From Limanda limanda (taxonomy: Eukaryota; Chordata; Actinopteri; Pleuronectiformes; Pleuronectidae): 64,000 nucleotides of DNA. A program made the translations under genes and the position numbers. The stretch spans positions 24,204,090 to 24,268,089 of the forward strand of contig NC_083638.1 in the NCBI RefSeq assembly GCF_963576545.1, written 5' to 3'. Positions within the stretch are counted from its first letter, which is position 1. The number at the start of each line of letters is the position of its first letter. Positions 13,868 through 26,511 of the stretch are shown here, one piece after another. The notes below the pieces were generated by a model. That model saw nothing but the letters and a program-made list of their open reading frames with translations, searched no databases and had not been told where the DNA came from.

Positions 13868-14339
13868 TTGATGAAGTAGCTGGCCCCTTCGTCCGTGAAG
13901 CCCTCCTCCCATCCTCTGGGCAAGTCTGCAGGGCGAACAAACACACGTTGAAACGAGTGGCACACACACAACAGACACACACACAACAACAAAACACACA
14001 GAAGAACCGACAGAAAGAAACCCCCCCTGCAGCAGAAACCTCCTTTCCCTCCTGTCGTACCTGAGCGGATCATGTGTCCCGAGTTAACCGGCTCTCCGGT
14101 GCGCGGATGTAGCCAAGTGGTGCTACGAGTGTTATCGCTGCAAGAGAGAGACACCTGTTACTGAGCGGTAATAAAGGAAATAGATCCGCTACACCTCCTC
14201 CACGCCGCGGTACTCAGGACTCGTTGCGTGTCCGCAGGCGAGTGGCGGCCACTCACTTGATGAAGAACACGCGGCCATCTCTGCAAACTCCGTAGGACCA
14301 GTGGTCAGGTAGGGTGTCCCGTCCGAGAGGGGCCGCCAT
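13868..14339 (-). CDS. plekha7: plekha7 5' coding exons 1-3 (tandem WW domains), gene continues off left edge
   Basis: Pleckstrin-homology domain family A member 7 is an adherens-junction scaffold that binds p120-catenin and, through its WW domains, PDZD11. Seen: three minus-strand exons, 14339-14257, 14137-14061 and 13925-13868, join with GT-AG sites in one frame (phases 2, 1 and 2). They begin at an ATG in GCCGCC context, giving MAAPLGRDTLPDHWSYG. WW1 has W14, the Y/F core at 25-26, W36 and P39; WW2 starts DLPRGWEEGF at residue 54 (W59) and is cut by the next intron after YFI. The order WW1, the linker TGEPVNSGHMIRS and WW2 is nearly identical to mammalian PLEKHA7. The PH domain, coiled coil and C-terminus of the roughly 1,100-residue protein are not in the window. 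A paralogue (plekha5/6) is less likely because of the diagnostic linker and the neighbouring nucb2. Confidence 0.93.
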
Positions 14340-14560
14340 GATCCCTCGCCTCCGCCTCGGCTGGTGCCCCCTGTCGCCCCCTCGCTCCAGCCCGCAGACC
14401 TTCTCCCAGGGAGCCCGGGCAACATCCACCGCTAGGGCTGCATAGTTTGTTTTAAAGGGGAAGAAACCCTCAGTGGGCAGCGGCAGACCTCCACCGGGGC
14501 TCCCAGTGTGCTGTACTGGGAGCTGGAGCTAACCTGTTTCCCCCGAGAGGCGGTGCTGCT
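14340..14560 (-). promoter_or_regulatory. plekha7: plekha7 5' UTR and promoter, CpG-rich
   Basis: Sequence upstream of the plekha7 ATG is rich in G, C and CpG (roughly 14190-14560), unlike the AT-leaning flanks, and has no TATA box at a sensible distance. This is the pattern of a CpG-island promoter. The transcription start cannot be placed from sequence alone. Confidence 0.5.
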
Positions 14561-14760
14561 GCTGCTGCTGGTTACACATCAAGCTCACACACTGTCAGTC
14601 ACACACGGAAAACACGCCTGTAGACATGTGATCCCACAACATTTCAGTGAAGTAACCACACTGAAGCAAAACAGGTCAATCACAAGGGATATTAATGGAC
14701 TGAATATGTGAAAGAATTGAACCTGCAGTTTTATCTCTGTTTGAGCTGCAGTGTTCAGTA

Positions 14761-14791
14761 AGAGAGAGAGAAGGAGAGAGAGAGAGAGAGA

Positions 14792-14873
<82 letters not shown>
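14761..14873. repeat. (AG)n followed by (GT)n microsatellite
   Basis: An AG array of about 32 bp joined to a nearly pure GT array of about 75 bp. Confidence 0.97.
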
Positions 14874-14874
<1 letters not shown>

Positions 14875-17010
14875 GGAAAAATTGATTAACTAAGCATCCT
14901 CCAAGTACAGTTTCATTACAGGTTTACAAGAGACGAGACACAGCCATGTCCGAGGGGGACTGGGAAATTAAAAGAAGCCTATTAGTTCTCAGTCCTTTGT
15001 GACTGGGGATGTTTAAGAGCAGAGTCATCCAAATAGCTAACAGAGGAAATGCTGTACAGATACAGGATTAATAAGACAACAGACAAAACTGGTGAAGTGT
15101 TAATTAATTAGTCATGATGAAAGTCTGTGAAAAACCAACGTGAAGAATCTGTGTGTCTTAATTATGGCAATTTTAAAAGTGTTACCACCAATTTCTATAC
15201 ACTTTATGTATAGATATATACAATCTAATGTAATTCACTCAAAGCAAAGTTTACAATGAAAAAGTTACACGTGGATAAAAAATCCTAAAACATCCAACCT
15301 TTTTGGGATGTATCTGTACTATACTTATTAGGTTCATGCATAAAAAACACAATAATTTGAATATAATGCACAGTGACATTTGTGAGCCAGAAAATGGATA
15401 AAGACTTTGTCAAGAAGCCCTAAAAAAGTGTGGCCCTAGACATTAAGTTTTCATTTGTATAGAGAAAACTTATGACGCAGAAATATATATATATATACAG
15501 ATCCGTCACTGTAGCAGAGCTCATCTGCAGGTGTGTGTGTCTGTGCATAAATTATCCTGGAGGTTTCAGTTGAAGTTTGTCAGGCTCCCGTCACCTTGAC
15601 TGCAGTCACACTGAGGACAGAGAGCCTCCCCGGCCGTGACAGGTTACAATAATGCTTACACGGCATCAAACAGACCTGCCCAATTTACCAATGCTGCCCA
15701 TAAATTTCACGCGGGTTGTGTGAGGACAGGAAACATTCAAAGTCACAGTAGTGGTGGCACAGGAGTTTTTATTTTGCTGATCATCAAACACCAAAAGAGA
15801 AGCATGAAGGTTTGACGTCATCGTATCACGCCCTCTTACATAATTACCATTATTATGATTACGTCCATATAACTTTATGTGCTTTAACTGTGTGAGAACA
15901 AAAGTTATCCCAACACAGCTAGGAAGAGATTCCCCTTGTGTTTCCTACGAGGTGCAGCTTAAAGAATTACCTTTGTGAAAGTAAAAAGCTGTGTCAGTTG
16001 GCAGGGAGCAGCAAACATCTGTTATAAATATTTGATCTGTGATTTCCATTCTGGGGAGCTTCATTGAAACCTTCTTTCGTGGTTTAAGGCACGGTACTTC
16101 AAAGATAGTGAGAGATAAAACACATCCTCTCAAAATCCATTATCGTACAGCTGTTGTGCAGAAACCCCTTTGTGGTAAATCTTTTAACGTCTTATCTACT
16201 TGACAGAAAAGTCAAAGAAGAAATGGATTTCCTCTGCTCAAGTTTATGTTTCTAACCTTGCATGCGACTTTTTCTTCATAAAGGACACAAGAAAGGAATC
16301 ATCAAGTATGACAGGACTACAGAAGAGTGACAAATTAAGGAATACATGCGTACAACTAAATATAAAACATAAGAAAAAATGCACATGTCTTCATAAAGGA
16401 CAGAGAAGTCAGAGAATGGCCAGAATCCATTGATGCCTGCATAACTGGATGATACGTTTTGAATCTTGGATCTACACCTGATCCAATCCCAGTTAAAAAC
16501 CTTCCACCAGCATCCATTCCAGTTGCTAATTCTGGCCCAAAACCTGACACCTGTTAAGTATGTTGGATTTCCCTGTAACTAAACCCACATCTGTATTTTA
16601 TTTTGAAGGAATAGAGAGTGAATCATGAGCAGCAGGCGATTGCAGCAGATTTAAAGAAGACAAGGTGCTGCCTGTGATGTAAGGTCAAGCACGGATTGAT
16701 CGATCTCGGCAACAGGCATAAATACGACCTGGGTTATTCAATTGTCACACAAACACTTTAAGTTTGGTGATATGTGGTGCAGGATGAACTTGTTTTTGCC
16801 TCAACCAGTCAGCAAAATTAAGCACAGTAGCTGGAGCACCATAAATACTGCAGTGTAATCATCTGGTATCCCCACTCAATTGCTGTTATTTGACCTTGCT
16901 ATGATTTATTATCATCCCCACAACATACCCATCCTCTTATACATACTAATTTATACACATGAATACACACATATTTTATGCGCAGTCCAGAGAAGCTCTG
17001 CAGTACGGTC

Positions 17011-17011
<1 letters not shown>

Positions 17012-17058
<47 letters not shown>
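17012..17058. repeat. (CTG)15 trinucleotide repeat
   Basis: Uninterrupted CTG repeats, about 15.7 units, in intergenic DNA 2.2 kb upstream of the nucb2 promoter. The poly-Ala, poly-Cys and poly-Leu frames across it are repeat artefacts, with no splice or codon evidence for a gene. Confidence 0.97.
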
Positions 17059-17059
<1 letters not shown>

Positions 17060-19239
17060 AGTCCTGCCTCTCGGCTGCCAGGGGTTCACAATGCAGCAAG
17101 GTGACTCAATGTTATTGTCTTCTCCTCAGAGAGAGACTCCTCCTGCTGAATCACAGCTTACAGAGGGGAAGAGAAGAAAATGTAATAAAGATTATCTCAC
17201 GCTCCTCTGACTTTCAGTTCTTTAGTCAAGAATAGTTTGGATCCTAATCTGCCGGCCAGATGCCCACAAAGGAAATCAATTACATCTTTCCTGGAATGCT
17301 TTTATCTTTTAAATTCTCACTTCAATCTCAGCAGAGTAACACATATAAATCAGTGTGAACCGGTTTCTTAAAGAGCCTGAATTAAAACACCTTACGCACA
17401 TCTGATAGACTGTGGCCTCCTCGTTTGCAGAGTGTTTAATCATCATATAGTTGCTGATTAAACAGAATTGCTGATCCCACCCAGCTTTCTTTTAGTTTCC
17501 ATGTTTATGACCTGAGACAATGATGAATCTCTTTCCACTGAGTTATTGAACTAACATCTACAGAGCAGGGATGTAATATGTATCATAAGCCAATTGATGC
17601 ACATAAAGAGGATATGTATTGTCTTGTTGAGCCTGCTTATAAAAAAGCTCATAAAAACTATTATTATTTTCCCTTTAGCACTTACATTTCCTGTAGTAAG
17701 CCAATGCTTTTACAACTCACAGGCGACACATTTATCTCTTTATACAAGCTGCACAAAACGGCTGCTGGTATAACAGTATATAATATGAACACAGGTTACT
17801 TCTTTTCTCTTTAATTATATTTGATTTGGGATTCGGTCATTTTCAGTGTTTATTACCACAATCACTTATTTGTTTGTAATAATTAATGTTGTTTATATTC
17901 ATCCATGCACTCATTGACTCCTGTGCTGGGCATATTTGACCTGTTAAACAAAGTGTGAAGTTGAACAGACGGCAATAATGAACTCAGCCATTACATCAGA
18001 GCAGCGCTCCCTGGTGGAGAGATGAGAGCTCAGCACATGATTCTGCACATAGCATAGTTGAAGATCATCTACAAGGGAAGTGTTGCCCATTGTAGGCAGC
18101 CCAAATCACCTGCGTCTCTATTTGTACAAGTGGGGAAGATCATCACTTGCATATAACTATTTCCTGTTGTCATCAGCGTGTATGTCATGAAGAGGAGTGT
18201 GATTATCTGTGAGTACAGCCACAAGGTTCCATGTAAGATCTCCCCATGAGGCCGGTGAGCAGAGACGGGGTGAGAGGTGGACGTGGACCCATTAATCACA
18301 CACTGCTGCTTCCTGAGTAAAAACTGAGATGGAACTAAAACTGCAGTTTGGGGAGTTGACACCCTGCATTTTTTAAACCCTTTACTTTTATGACAGAAAG
18401 TCCTGATTGAAGAAAAATAATGTAAGTCAGAAGATACCCTCATGACCTTGAAATAGGTGAGTTAAGCTCAAATATACTTTGAGGTCCTTGTGTGATTTAA
18501 TTTCCTGCTACTTCATACTTTAATTCTACTGCAGGCTACTACTAAGCTGTTGTTTCAGGTAAAATAACTCTAATCAATTCATTGTTTGGTTTATAAAATG
18601 TAAAACAAAATAAAGTGCTTGCTTTATCTGACCAGCAGTCAAAAATCCAACAATTTTAAAATGTCATTTAAGAGGCCGGAGTCAGTAAAGATTTATTTAA
18701 AAATACTCAAATGACCAATCAATTACAATTATTGCACCCATCAATTGTCTGCTAGTTATCTATTTCATTAATTAAATAACCACGTCAGCTCTACAGTTCT
18801 ACTTGTTTTTTTGGTGCCTGGGGAAATAAGGAAACTGCAGAGTAGAGTTGGGGGTCGATAGGGGTCCGACAACAAATCCTTATCCCAGGACCTGGCCGAC
18901 AGGGTTAATCCAGCCAAGGGCGCAATAATGCAAATGTATTTTAATCTTGTGCTTTTTACTCGTGGTACTTTTTTGCATTTATACTTAAGTAGTCTACCAT
19001 AGGAGTGGGATTTATGACCTGTACTGCAGGCTGCCACCAGGTGGTGATGGAGACACTTTGGCTCCACTTTTGAGTAGTGGTAATGTCATCCATCTTTATA
19101 AACAGTCTGTGGTCAGTCAAAACAATAAGTGAGGGAAACACTTTGCTGATAAAAAGCCACATTTGATCATGTAGCATGGTTGTTTTGATCGGATCCATTA
19201 CAGAGCCCTCTCCCTTTAAACGCCTCTCATCCACCTGAC

Positions 19240-19500
19240 ATGCTGACGCCTCTTCGCCGCCGCTCTGTCCAATAGCAACCGCGGATTCGACCAGAAACAC
19301 GCAGGGCCCGCCCACCTTCTCTGCCGTCACGCCGCCACGTACGATACGCTGCAACGCAACTTGCTGCCCCGTTTGACTGACGGCTCCGGCGACCAATGCG
19401 GGCGTCACTTCCGGTCTCACAGCTAGCACGGCCGGCTGTGAGCGAGCTAGCTGCCGACGGGACTCCAGCGGAACAGATGACGTCCAGGATGCATAACAAA
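19240..19500 (+). promoter_or_regulatory. nucb2: nucb2 CpG-rich promoter and probable non-coding exon 1
   Basis: This GC- and CpG-rich block contrasts with the AT-rich flanks. Visible sites are two CCAAT boxes (19269-19273 and 19393-19397), an ETS-type ACTTCCGG (19407-19414) and a CRE-like TGACGTCC (19478-19485). No TATA box is evident. Exon 1 probably ends at 19500 before GTCAGT, a weak but usable donor. If so, ATG codons at 19477 and 19489 are in frame with the main start in exon 2. Confidence 0.6.
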
Positions 19501-19852
19501 GTCAGTATTTCAGTGACACGTGATTATTCTGCTTTTCTGTGACGCTCTCGACTTAACGCGGACATTCACTTTGATGCTGAGCCTGACCACGTCACGGTAG
19601 ATACGTCACAAGCTGCACCAGCCAACTAGCTTCATTGGCTAAATGTGTCAGAGCTAAAGCTTCCTCTGGATATTAGTAGTTACTTGGCCATTAATATGCA
19701 AACTAAGCAGGTTAAACAGGTTATTTGAATGTGCTGCTGTATAATTAGTTTCATTGTTTGTGTGTGGGTCCGTTCAGCATCAAATACTATTTAATAATAT
19801 TAATCTCTCTGTGATGAACATTTGATGTGATGACAATTGTTCTCGTTTCCAG

Positions 19853-22800
19853 ATGTGTTGGGTCCTTCTCAGCAGCTGGGCTCTGCTGCTGCTCCAGCTC
19901 CTGGGCTTGGAGGCAGTGCCCATCAGCATGGACAAGACCAAAATCAAAGAGCCAGAGATCAAACCTGAGGAGCCTCCAGCCAGTGTGGTGAGGAGACACA
20001 GCATGAGTCATCTCCATGAAGCGAAATAACTGTTCTTATTACTAATGTTCTGTAGTGTTACACCCATGGTCAGTAGTGATCCTGCAACAATACACGGGTA
20101 GTATTAGTGGGAAGAGCAGTTAGTTCAGTGGCTTCACAGTAGAATATTTACCTGGCATTGGTAATCATCTCTATAGATATAGATCTATCTCTCTATATAT
20201 ACATCAGTATAATAATGTATGATACAGGTTTCTGTTTCATATTCATTTTGGGGAGTAGGAGGTCAGACAGGGAACATTGATGGAGTTAAGCAGGCTTTGT
20301 TATCTTGTAAAAGCTCATTTCCCTTTTTAATGAGCTTGTAATGCTTTTCGGACATTTCCTTTTTTACGATATGGCCAAAAATTGTATCAAGATAAAAGGT
20401 TCACATCAGTCAACATCGATGATTATTCTGGCAAATGACAAATTATTATTTCTTTTAGGTGTAAAGACTAATCTTTGCCCCTGAGTGAAGGTGGTAGTTT
20501 TTAACTCTGAGTAGAGAACGACACACATTTTATAAATCTGAGGTAGATCAGTTGTGTGTTATACCTGCTCACTGGGCTTACACAATGTATAAGCTGTATA
20601 CACCGTTTATTTATTTGACTTTTGGTTATATTGCAATTGATTCAAATTATATTGCGATAACATTTGATATTGTTTTATCGGCCAGCCCTAATTTATACAT
20701 TAAATCACAAATACATTTTCAGAAATGATCTGTGAGTTCCAGCCTTGACACTCGCTTTTCTTTTACCTGCCTTTTAAGAAGTAAATGAGTTTAGTAAAAG
20801 CCTCTCATTTAAATTGAATCAGTCTATCCACACAAAACATATTATCCATCAAATCCGTGCAACAGCTCCAGATGTTTTAGCTGTATGACTGCACACATTA
20901 GAGTATCTGATTTCTGTGCAAGGCTTTGTTCCTGTTAAATATTGACGCAGTGACTCAAAGTCTCAAACAAATACCATGTAGAGTCTGTGTAGAGGTTAAA
21001 ATGCAACTGCAACCCCTGGAGAGCCAGTTCAGAACAGCTGCAGGATAATACGGCAGCAGAATGCAGGAATGCAGTTTGGAGGAATTTGGGTCACAGCTTG
21101 TCATTTCTACGTTTAACTAGACAGGAGATCTTTAATGTTGGTCAGCATAAATGTATCAACATGATATGTACATATCATGTTAGCTAATGATACTTTGTAA
21201 ACATAATAAACAATCAAAAAGGGATCATCATTATAGAATTACCCAGTATGTTTACTCTGTCATTTTCTTACATTTCATAGGACACTGGACTTCACTATGA
21301 CCGCTACCTCAGGGAAGTCATTGATTTTCTCGAGAAAGATCAGCACTTCAGAGAAAAGCTCCACAATACAGACATGGAAGACATCAAGGTATCAGCAGTT
21401 TATTTTCTTTCGTCTTATTAACATGGTGCAAAGTTTTTATCAGCCATGAGTGAACTGTAAAATGAGTCATTATTCTGAGCATTAAAGTATAAACGTTCAC
21501 ATGTCCCTGTTTTTAAGAAACGACTCCAATCCTCCATTGGATTTAATCGTTTTTTGCAATAAATGTAATCTCACACTGTAATTAACACATCTTTGCATCA
21601 CTCCTTTGACAAAACAGGCAGGAAAGCTTGCTAAAGAGCTGGACTTTGTCAGTCACCATGTCCGAACAAAACTGGATGAACTGAAGAGGCAGGAGGTAAA
21701 CAGACTGCGAACCCTGATCAAGGCCAAACAGGACATAGAAGGAGGGAATGGTATGTTGCGCAACAAAATGTATATTACCTTCTGATTGAAATATAAAATA
21801 AGATGCTACAACTTGAACAGTAAATCAATTATAAGGAAAATGCTAAATCTCTATGTTTTTTCAATTACCTAACCACTTTCTCCCTGAATAGACATCGCAG
21901 TGGATCACCAGGCTCTGCTGAAACAGTTTGAGTATTTGAACCACATGAACCCACATACTTTTGAAGTGGATGACTTAGATCGACTCATCAAATCGGTAAG
22001 GTTTCCAACATGAAAAATACAGATTGATTGCAGGACATAAACTGTTGATCTGATTTGAATTTGTCATTTGTCTAATGCCTTAAGGCAACCAATGATCTGG
22101 AGAACTTCGACAAAGAAAGACACGAGGAGTTCAAGCAGTATGAAATGATGAAAGAGCACGACAGACGGGAGCACCTGAAAACACTGGACGAGGAAGAAAG
22201 AGTGAAAGAGGAGGAGCACTACGAGGAGATGAAGAAGAAGCACGCAGATCACCCTAAAGTCAACCACCCGGTAAGTCGGACTTAATCAACAGTTATCTGC
22301 GGACACCACAGATGTAAACACATCTACCATACTGTAGAAAGTGGATGTGTTTTTATTTAATCTACCGCTATTTCTAATTATGAAGTTCACATGTTACAGG
22401 GCAGCCAGAATCAACTGAAGGAGGTGTGGGAGGATGCTGACGGCTTGGACCCTGAAGATTTCGACCCTAAGACCTTTTTCAAACTGCATGGTAAAACTTT
22501 CTTTAACCTGTCAACTGTTTAAGACTTTGATAGCTATTATGCGTCTTCAGATAAAACAGAAAATCATGTGTTTACCTGTGTCTTTCTCTATAATGCAGAT
22601 TCCAATGGAGATGGCTTCTTTGACGAACAGGAGCTGGAAGCGTTGTTCACCAAAGAGGTAAATCTGCGGCATGTGAAAATGTGTCATGTTTCAGGGAACC
22701 GTCTTTGCACTGACTGTTGGTCTTTGTTATTTTAGTTGGAAAAAATCTATGACCCCACCAACGAAGAAGATGACATGCTGGAGATGGAGGAAGAGAGGCT

Positions 22801-24524
22801 GCGTATGAGAGAGCATGTTATGAACGAGGTACAGTAAGAGACTACAGTTTTCACAACTTTGTATAATAATGCTGCTTTTCTGTTTGTCGGGTAACTGTTA
22901 TTTAAAGAAATGAATTTAATGAAATATTAATGCATTAAGTTTATCGTCACCTGAAACTTCATGATCATATTTTCATATATGTACAGTGGTGCCATCAAGG
23001 CAAAAGCCACTGTTTTTTAAGTTGTTTACATAGAGAAACAGCAAATAAACAGCTGGCTTTAAATCTTCATAATAATAGAGACTTCCATCTGTTATTTGTT
23101 GTTTTGACTCTGCAACTGAATAATAATAAACTTGAATATACACAATCTATGCTAACAATCTCTCCTCTTGTCTCCCTAATAGGTGGATTCGGACAAAGAC
23201 AGGCTGGTCTCTTTAGAGGAGTTCCTGGTTGCAACAAAGAAAAAGGAATTCTTGGAGCCCGATAGCTGGGAGGTGAGATATATACACTCAATATTTCAGA
23301 CTTTATCATGTTGACATTATTTCAGAGAAATTTTAAACTTTTCTTAAAACATGTGGGGCTATAATGAATGTTTCCCCCTCTGCTTTGTGTGGCTCAGACC
23401 CTGGAGCAGAACCAGGCGTACACAGACGAAGAGATGAGGGAGTTTGAGGATCATCTTGCTCAGCAGGAACAGGACCTGAACCTGAAGGCTGTCGACCTCC
23501 GGAAACAGAGAGAAGAGCTGGAGCAGCAACAGGAGCAGCTCAACGCACAGAAAATAGAGCTGCAGCAGGTAAACTGTTACCTGAAACGATAAGGGTCAGC
23601 ACAGAAGGTTACTTTAACAAGGAATGAGGAAACTGTCCAAACCAAATGTTAGATGTTTGTGACTTTTAATGTTCTATCAAGACACCGGATTGAATCTTTA
23701 TAGGTGGAATGTAAAGCTGGTTATTTTCCAACTGTATGCGAGAAAGTAAAGGAGTCAGTTTCTCTTACTACAAGGTTTTCTGAATATTTTCCTGACAGTG
23801 GCTTAGAAAAATGTTCACAAAATGTCAGAGCGAGCCAATGTGAAAACACAGCAGTAAAATGTTAGGAGCGAGTAGACGTGTTGTTGATATTTCTTTCACA
23901 CAACGGACGTGATGCTAGAAGAATCCAAATATCTCAGGATGAAAAAGAGGAGCTGTGAATGTGTCTAAATTAAACTAAAACTAAATGTTGGAGAAATTGT
24001 GTCTGGACATTTTCTGGAGTCTTGTCATGTCTAAAAAAGTGTGATGATTTCTAAAGCTTTATTTTGCTAGGTTAGATTTTTATCCAAGTTATTAAAATGT
24101 GACTATCCACTGCACTGTATGTCACAAAATCTGATATGAAATATCTCGGTTACAGGCAGTAGAGCACATGGAACGATTGAAATCACAGAAAGTAGAACCC
24201 CCTCCAGAGGTTCATGGTAAGTGTCTACTGCACTATTTCATGTTTATTAGATCGTTTTTAGACTTTACAGGCTGAGCTCTAACAATGTTAGTCTTTGCTA
24301 CAGTTGAAGGAAATGCTATTCCAGAGATATATCCAGTGGACAATCAGTTGCATCATGAAGAAGAGGCTCAACCACAAGAGCATCAGCCTGCAGCTCCAGA
24401 TGCAGCTCAGGAACTCCACGCACAACAACTTCAAGACCTGGGTCAGCACGGTCTCCCCCAGACTCGCCAGGATCTGCCGCCAGGCCACCAGGAAGCTGCA
24501 GAAAGCCAACACAACCTGCCGTAA
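19853..24524 (+). CDS. nucb2: nucleobindin-2 / nesfatin-1 precursor, 12 coding exons, 483 aa
   Basis: NUCB2 is a Ca2+-binding Golgi/secreted protein and the precursor of the appetite-suppressing peptide nesfatin-1. Coding exons: 19853-19987, 21281-21388, 21618-21750, 21892-21995, 22085-22270, 22400-22490, 22599-22657, 22736-22828, 23183-23272, 23398-23568, 24156-24216 and 24304-24524, all with GT-AG sites in one frame. Residues 1-21 form a signal peptide (Leu-rich core, cut after LEA). Nesfatin-1 is residues 22-103, followed by Lys104-Arg105. A basic/acidic helical region follows. EF-hand 1 loop is [12 protein letters not shown] (253-264) and EF-hand 2 loop [12 protein letters not shown] (305-316, Arg at position 6), with an acidic helix between. 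A Glu/Gln coiled coil spans about 337-400. The tail (about 405-483) is Gln/His/Pro-rich and makes the protein longer than human NUCB2 (420 aa). Start: the ATG right after the exon 2 acceptor. The start of the mature protein (VPISMDKTK) and the neighbour plekha7 favour NUCB2 over NUCB1; it most resembles the fish nucb2a type. Confidence 0.95.
19988..21280 (+). other. nucb2: nucb2 intron with possible DNA-transposon remnant
   Basis: The largest intron inside the coding region. Between about 20365 and 20692 are motifs such as GATATGGCCAAAAAT and ATCGGCCAGCCCTAA, reminiscent of the ends of hAT-like non-autonomous elements in fish. No intact inverted repeats or target duplication could be defined. 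Confidence 0.35.
23569..24155 (+). other. nucb2: nucb2 intron, nothing else seen
   Basis: Intron of 587 bp between the coiled-coil exon and the penultimate coding exon. No repeat or additional exon was recognised. Confidence 0.7.
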
Positions 24525-26450
24525 TAGCTTTATCAGAACTTTCAACACCAGACTTTTGCAGCACCTCCACTCTAGCGTGCAGAGGAGAAAACCCTCCCGA
24601 GTTTCACCAGTATGACTTGGGAGTCTGGAGCGAACTCGAGATGAAGGAAAGCAGCACAAGCGGAATCCCTGTTGAATGACACCAGTGTTTGATAATAACT
24701 GTAATCTTTGGATTCATAGTGACCAACCAAGGGCATGCATCTTAAAATGTGCAATCTTAGTTGTGTTTGATGAGGTTAGAAATGATCCAGAATGTTTGGT
24801 AATGCAATCAATCAAAATATATATTTTTGTTGAACTTAGTCGACCTGCTGTCGGCTGTTCAAACTACAGAACCTCAAAATGCCACTGGCTCCACTACCTG
24901 ATGGTTTTGTTGCAGGAGCTTCTCAAATGTCCTCATTGTTTTCTGACTTTACTACATAGAAACATCCCTAAACCTTTTAGATAGAGATTAATTTACACGT
25001 GTGGCTTGTGGTGAAATGCTTCACTGGACTTTTTCAGCCATTTTTGTTATTTGAGTTTAAGATTTTTTTATCATTGCATTTGACTTGGAAGAAGAGGCAC
25101 TGTTATGATTTTAACGAGTTTACAGCAATCTGATGCCATAACAGGAACAATTTCAACTGAAAAATAAAGGTTAAGACAAACTTTTAAAAGACTTTTCAAA
25201 ACAGGATATTTTTGGGCCACACTACAGCTCCACTCCACTTTGTTGTTGAATTAAAGTCTCCAGGTTGTCGAGATAAGGAAAACATTTTAATCATCCAACA
25301 AATAACTAACATTTTCCCCTAAATCCTTTGCGCTGCAGTTGATTAAATAAAGCAGTCAGTTACAGTTTGGTTCTACCAATAATAATTTATGAAACAACCT
25401 TATCATACAGAAAGAACCGTTGAATCCCTGAATAATTTAATTTGTTCCGTTACACTTAACAGTACAACATGCTTTTTGATTTTGGCTTGTTCATACATGG
25501 ATGTATGTCATGTTTATTTATGATGATCTGATCCAAATTGATCATGACTTCTAATTTGCTTGATAAAACTGTTTCGATAGTTTATCATTTAGTATATAAA
25601 CAGCGTATTTTTGATTATTTCCGCTGATTGAAAGTTTTTATTAGAGAAAGGGTGCAGATTTTTCCAGTGACACAATCAAAATACAGCAGAATTTTAACCT
25701 GTTTAGGTCAAAGTATCATGAATGTTTTAATTACTTTATACATACTCAGTGTATGCGCACACACATTAAAACCAGTAACTTGTTTTAATGTTGTGAATGG
25801 CCAGTGTAGTTTTACTCAGTTCACATCAACTTGTCTGGCTTGATCCTAGTTTGAATAACAAACTGCAGATTTTCTGATAAACCAGCAGTTTGATGAACTT
25901 GCTGCCTCTTCTCGTGTTGCGTGTCCGTCACGCTGGCAAACCGTGTCCATGGCGGACGTGTGTTAACTTAGTGCCACTTTTTTGCATCCAGTCAAACAGC
26001 TCTGCCTTACTGTGGTTTACTTCATACTAAGTTTTGACATGGAATACTTTTGTTTTCTCACCATGTTTGTTTTCTGCGTGCCGAGCGTAGGAAACAACAC
26101 TGCGTCATGATTTGCACAAAATTTTCAGGTGGTGTTTCCGATTACTTTCTGCTGGATTAAAGTCATTTGATGGTACTGTACACCTGCCTTCAACATAAGT
26201 TATCTTTCAGGTTGATCACCTGGTGAATGATGTATTAAACTTTCACAGTATGATGGAATACACGTTTTGTTATTTGTAATTACCTTGTTTATTTATAGTG
26301 ATTCATTATAAATGGCATGTACTTTGGACCTGTTTGTAGGCTTCACACTGCATGTGAGAATGAACAAACTGAATGTAACACAAAGACTTTGCCACTGGAA
26401 TTGTCTTGAAGTCACAGGTTTGAAGGCCTCAGTGACAAGACCCAACTGAA
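24525..26450 (+). other. nucb2: nucb2 3' UTR and convergent intergenic space
   Basis: Downstream of the nucb2 stop (TAA 24522-24524) there are AATAAA signals at 25163-25168 and 25346-25351, the likeliest polyadenylation signals, and an ATTAAA near 26236. No exon was recognised. nucb2 and caprin1 converge here; if the first signal is used the 3' ends are about 1.3 kb apart. Confidence 0.55.
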
Positions 26451-26511
26451 CCAATCCAATGTGACGTGAAAGTGTTCGGAATTAACATAGCAGAAAATAA
26501 TAGAACACAAC

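Larger units (their letters stand above)
14561..19239. other. intergenic region between plekha7 and nucb2
   Basis: About 4.7 kb between two divergent genes. It holds an (AG)n(GT)n array (14761-14873) and a (CTG)n array (17012-17058). No exon, RNA gene or clear mobile element was recognised. The longer open frames are low-complexity or lack an ATG. Confidence 0.7.

Noticed and set aside
16959..17235. Frames with poly-Leu, poly-Cys and poly-Ala
   Set aside because: Products of the (CTG)n array in three registers, with no gene structure around them.
18069..18443. 124-residue minus-strand open frame
   Set aside because: No recognisable domain and no splice partners; composition like the surrounding non-coding DNA.
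19853..24524. Assignment as nucb1 instead of nucb2
   Set aside because: The tail is NUCB1-like in Gln content, but the mature N-terminus (VPISMDKTK), the 82-residue nesfatin with Lys-Arg, and the plekha7 neighbour favour nucb2.
24295..24615. 106-residue alternative frame across the last nucb2 exon
   Set aside because: It does not join the upstream nucb2 exons in phase; a shadow of the real frame.
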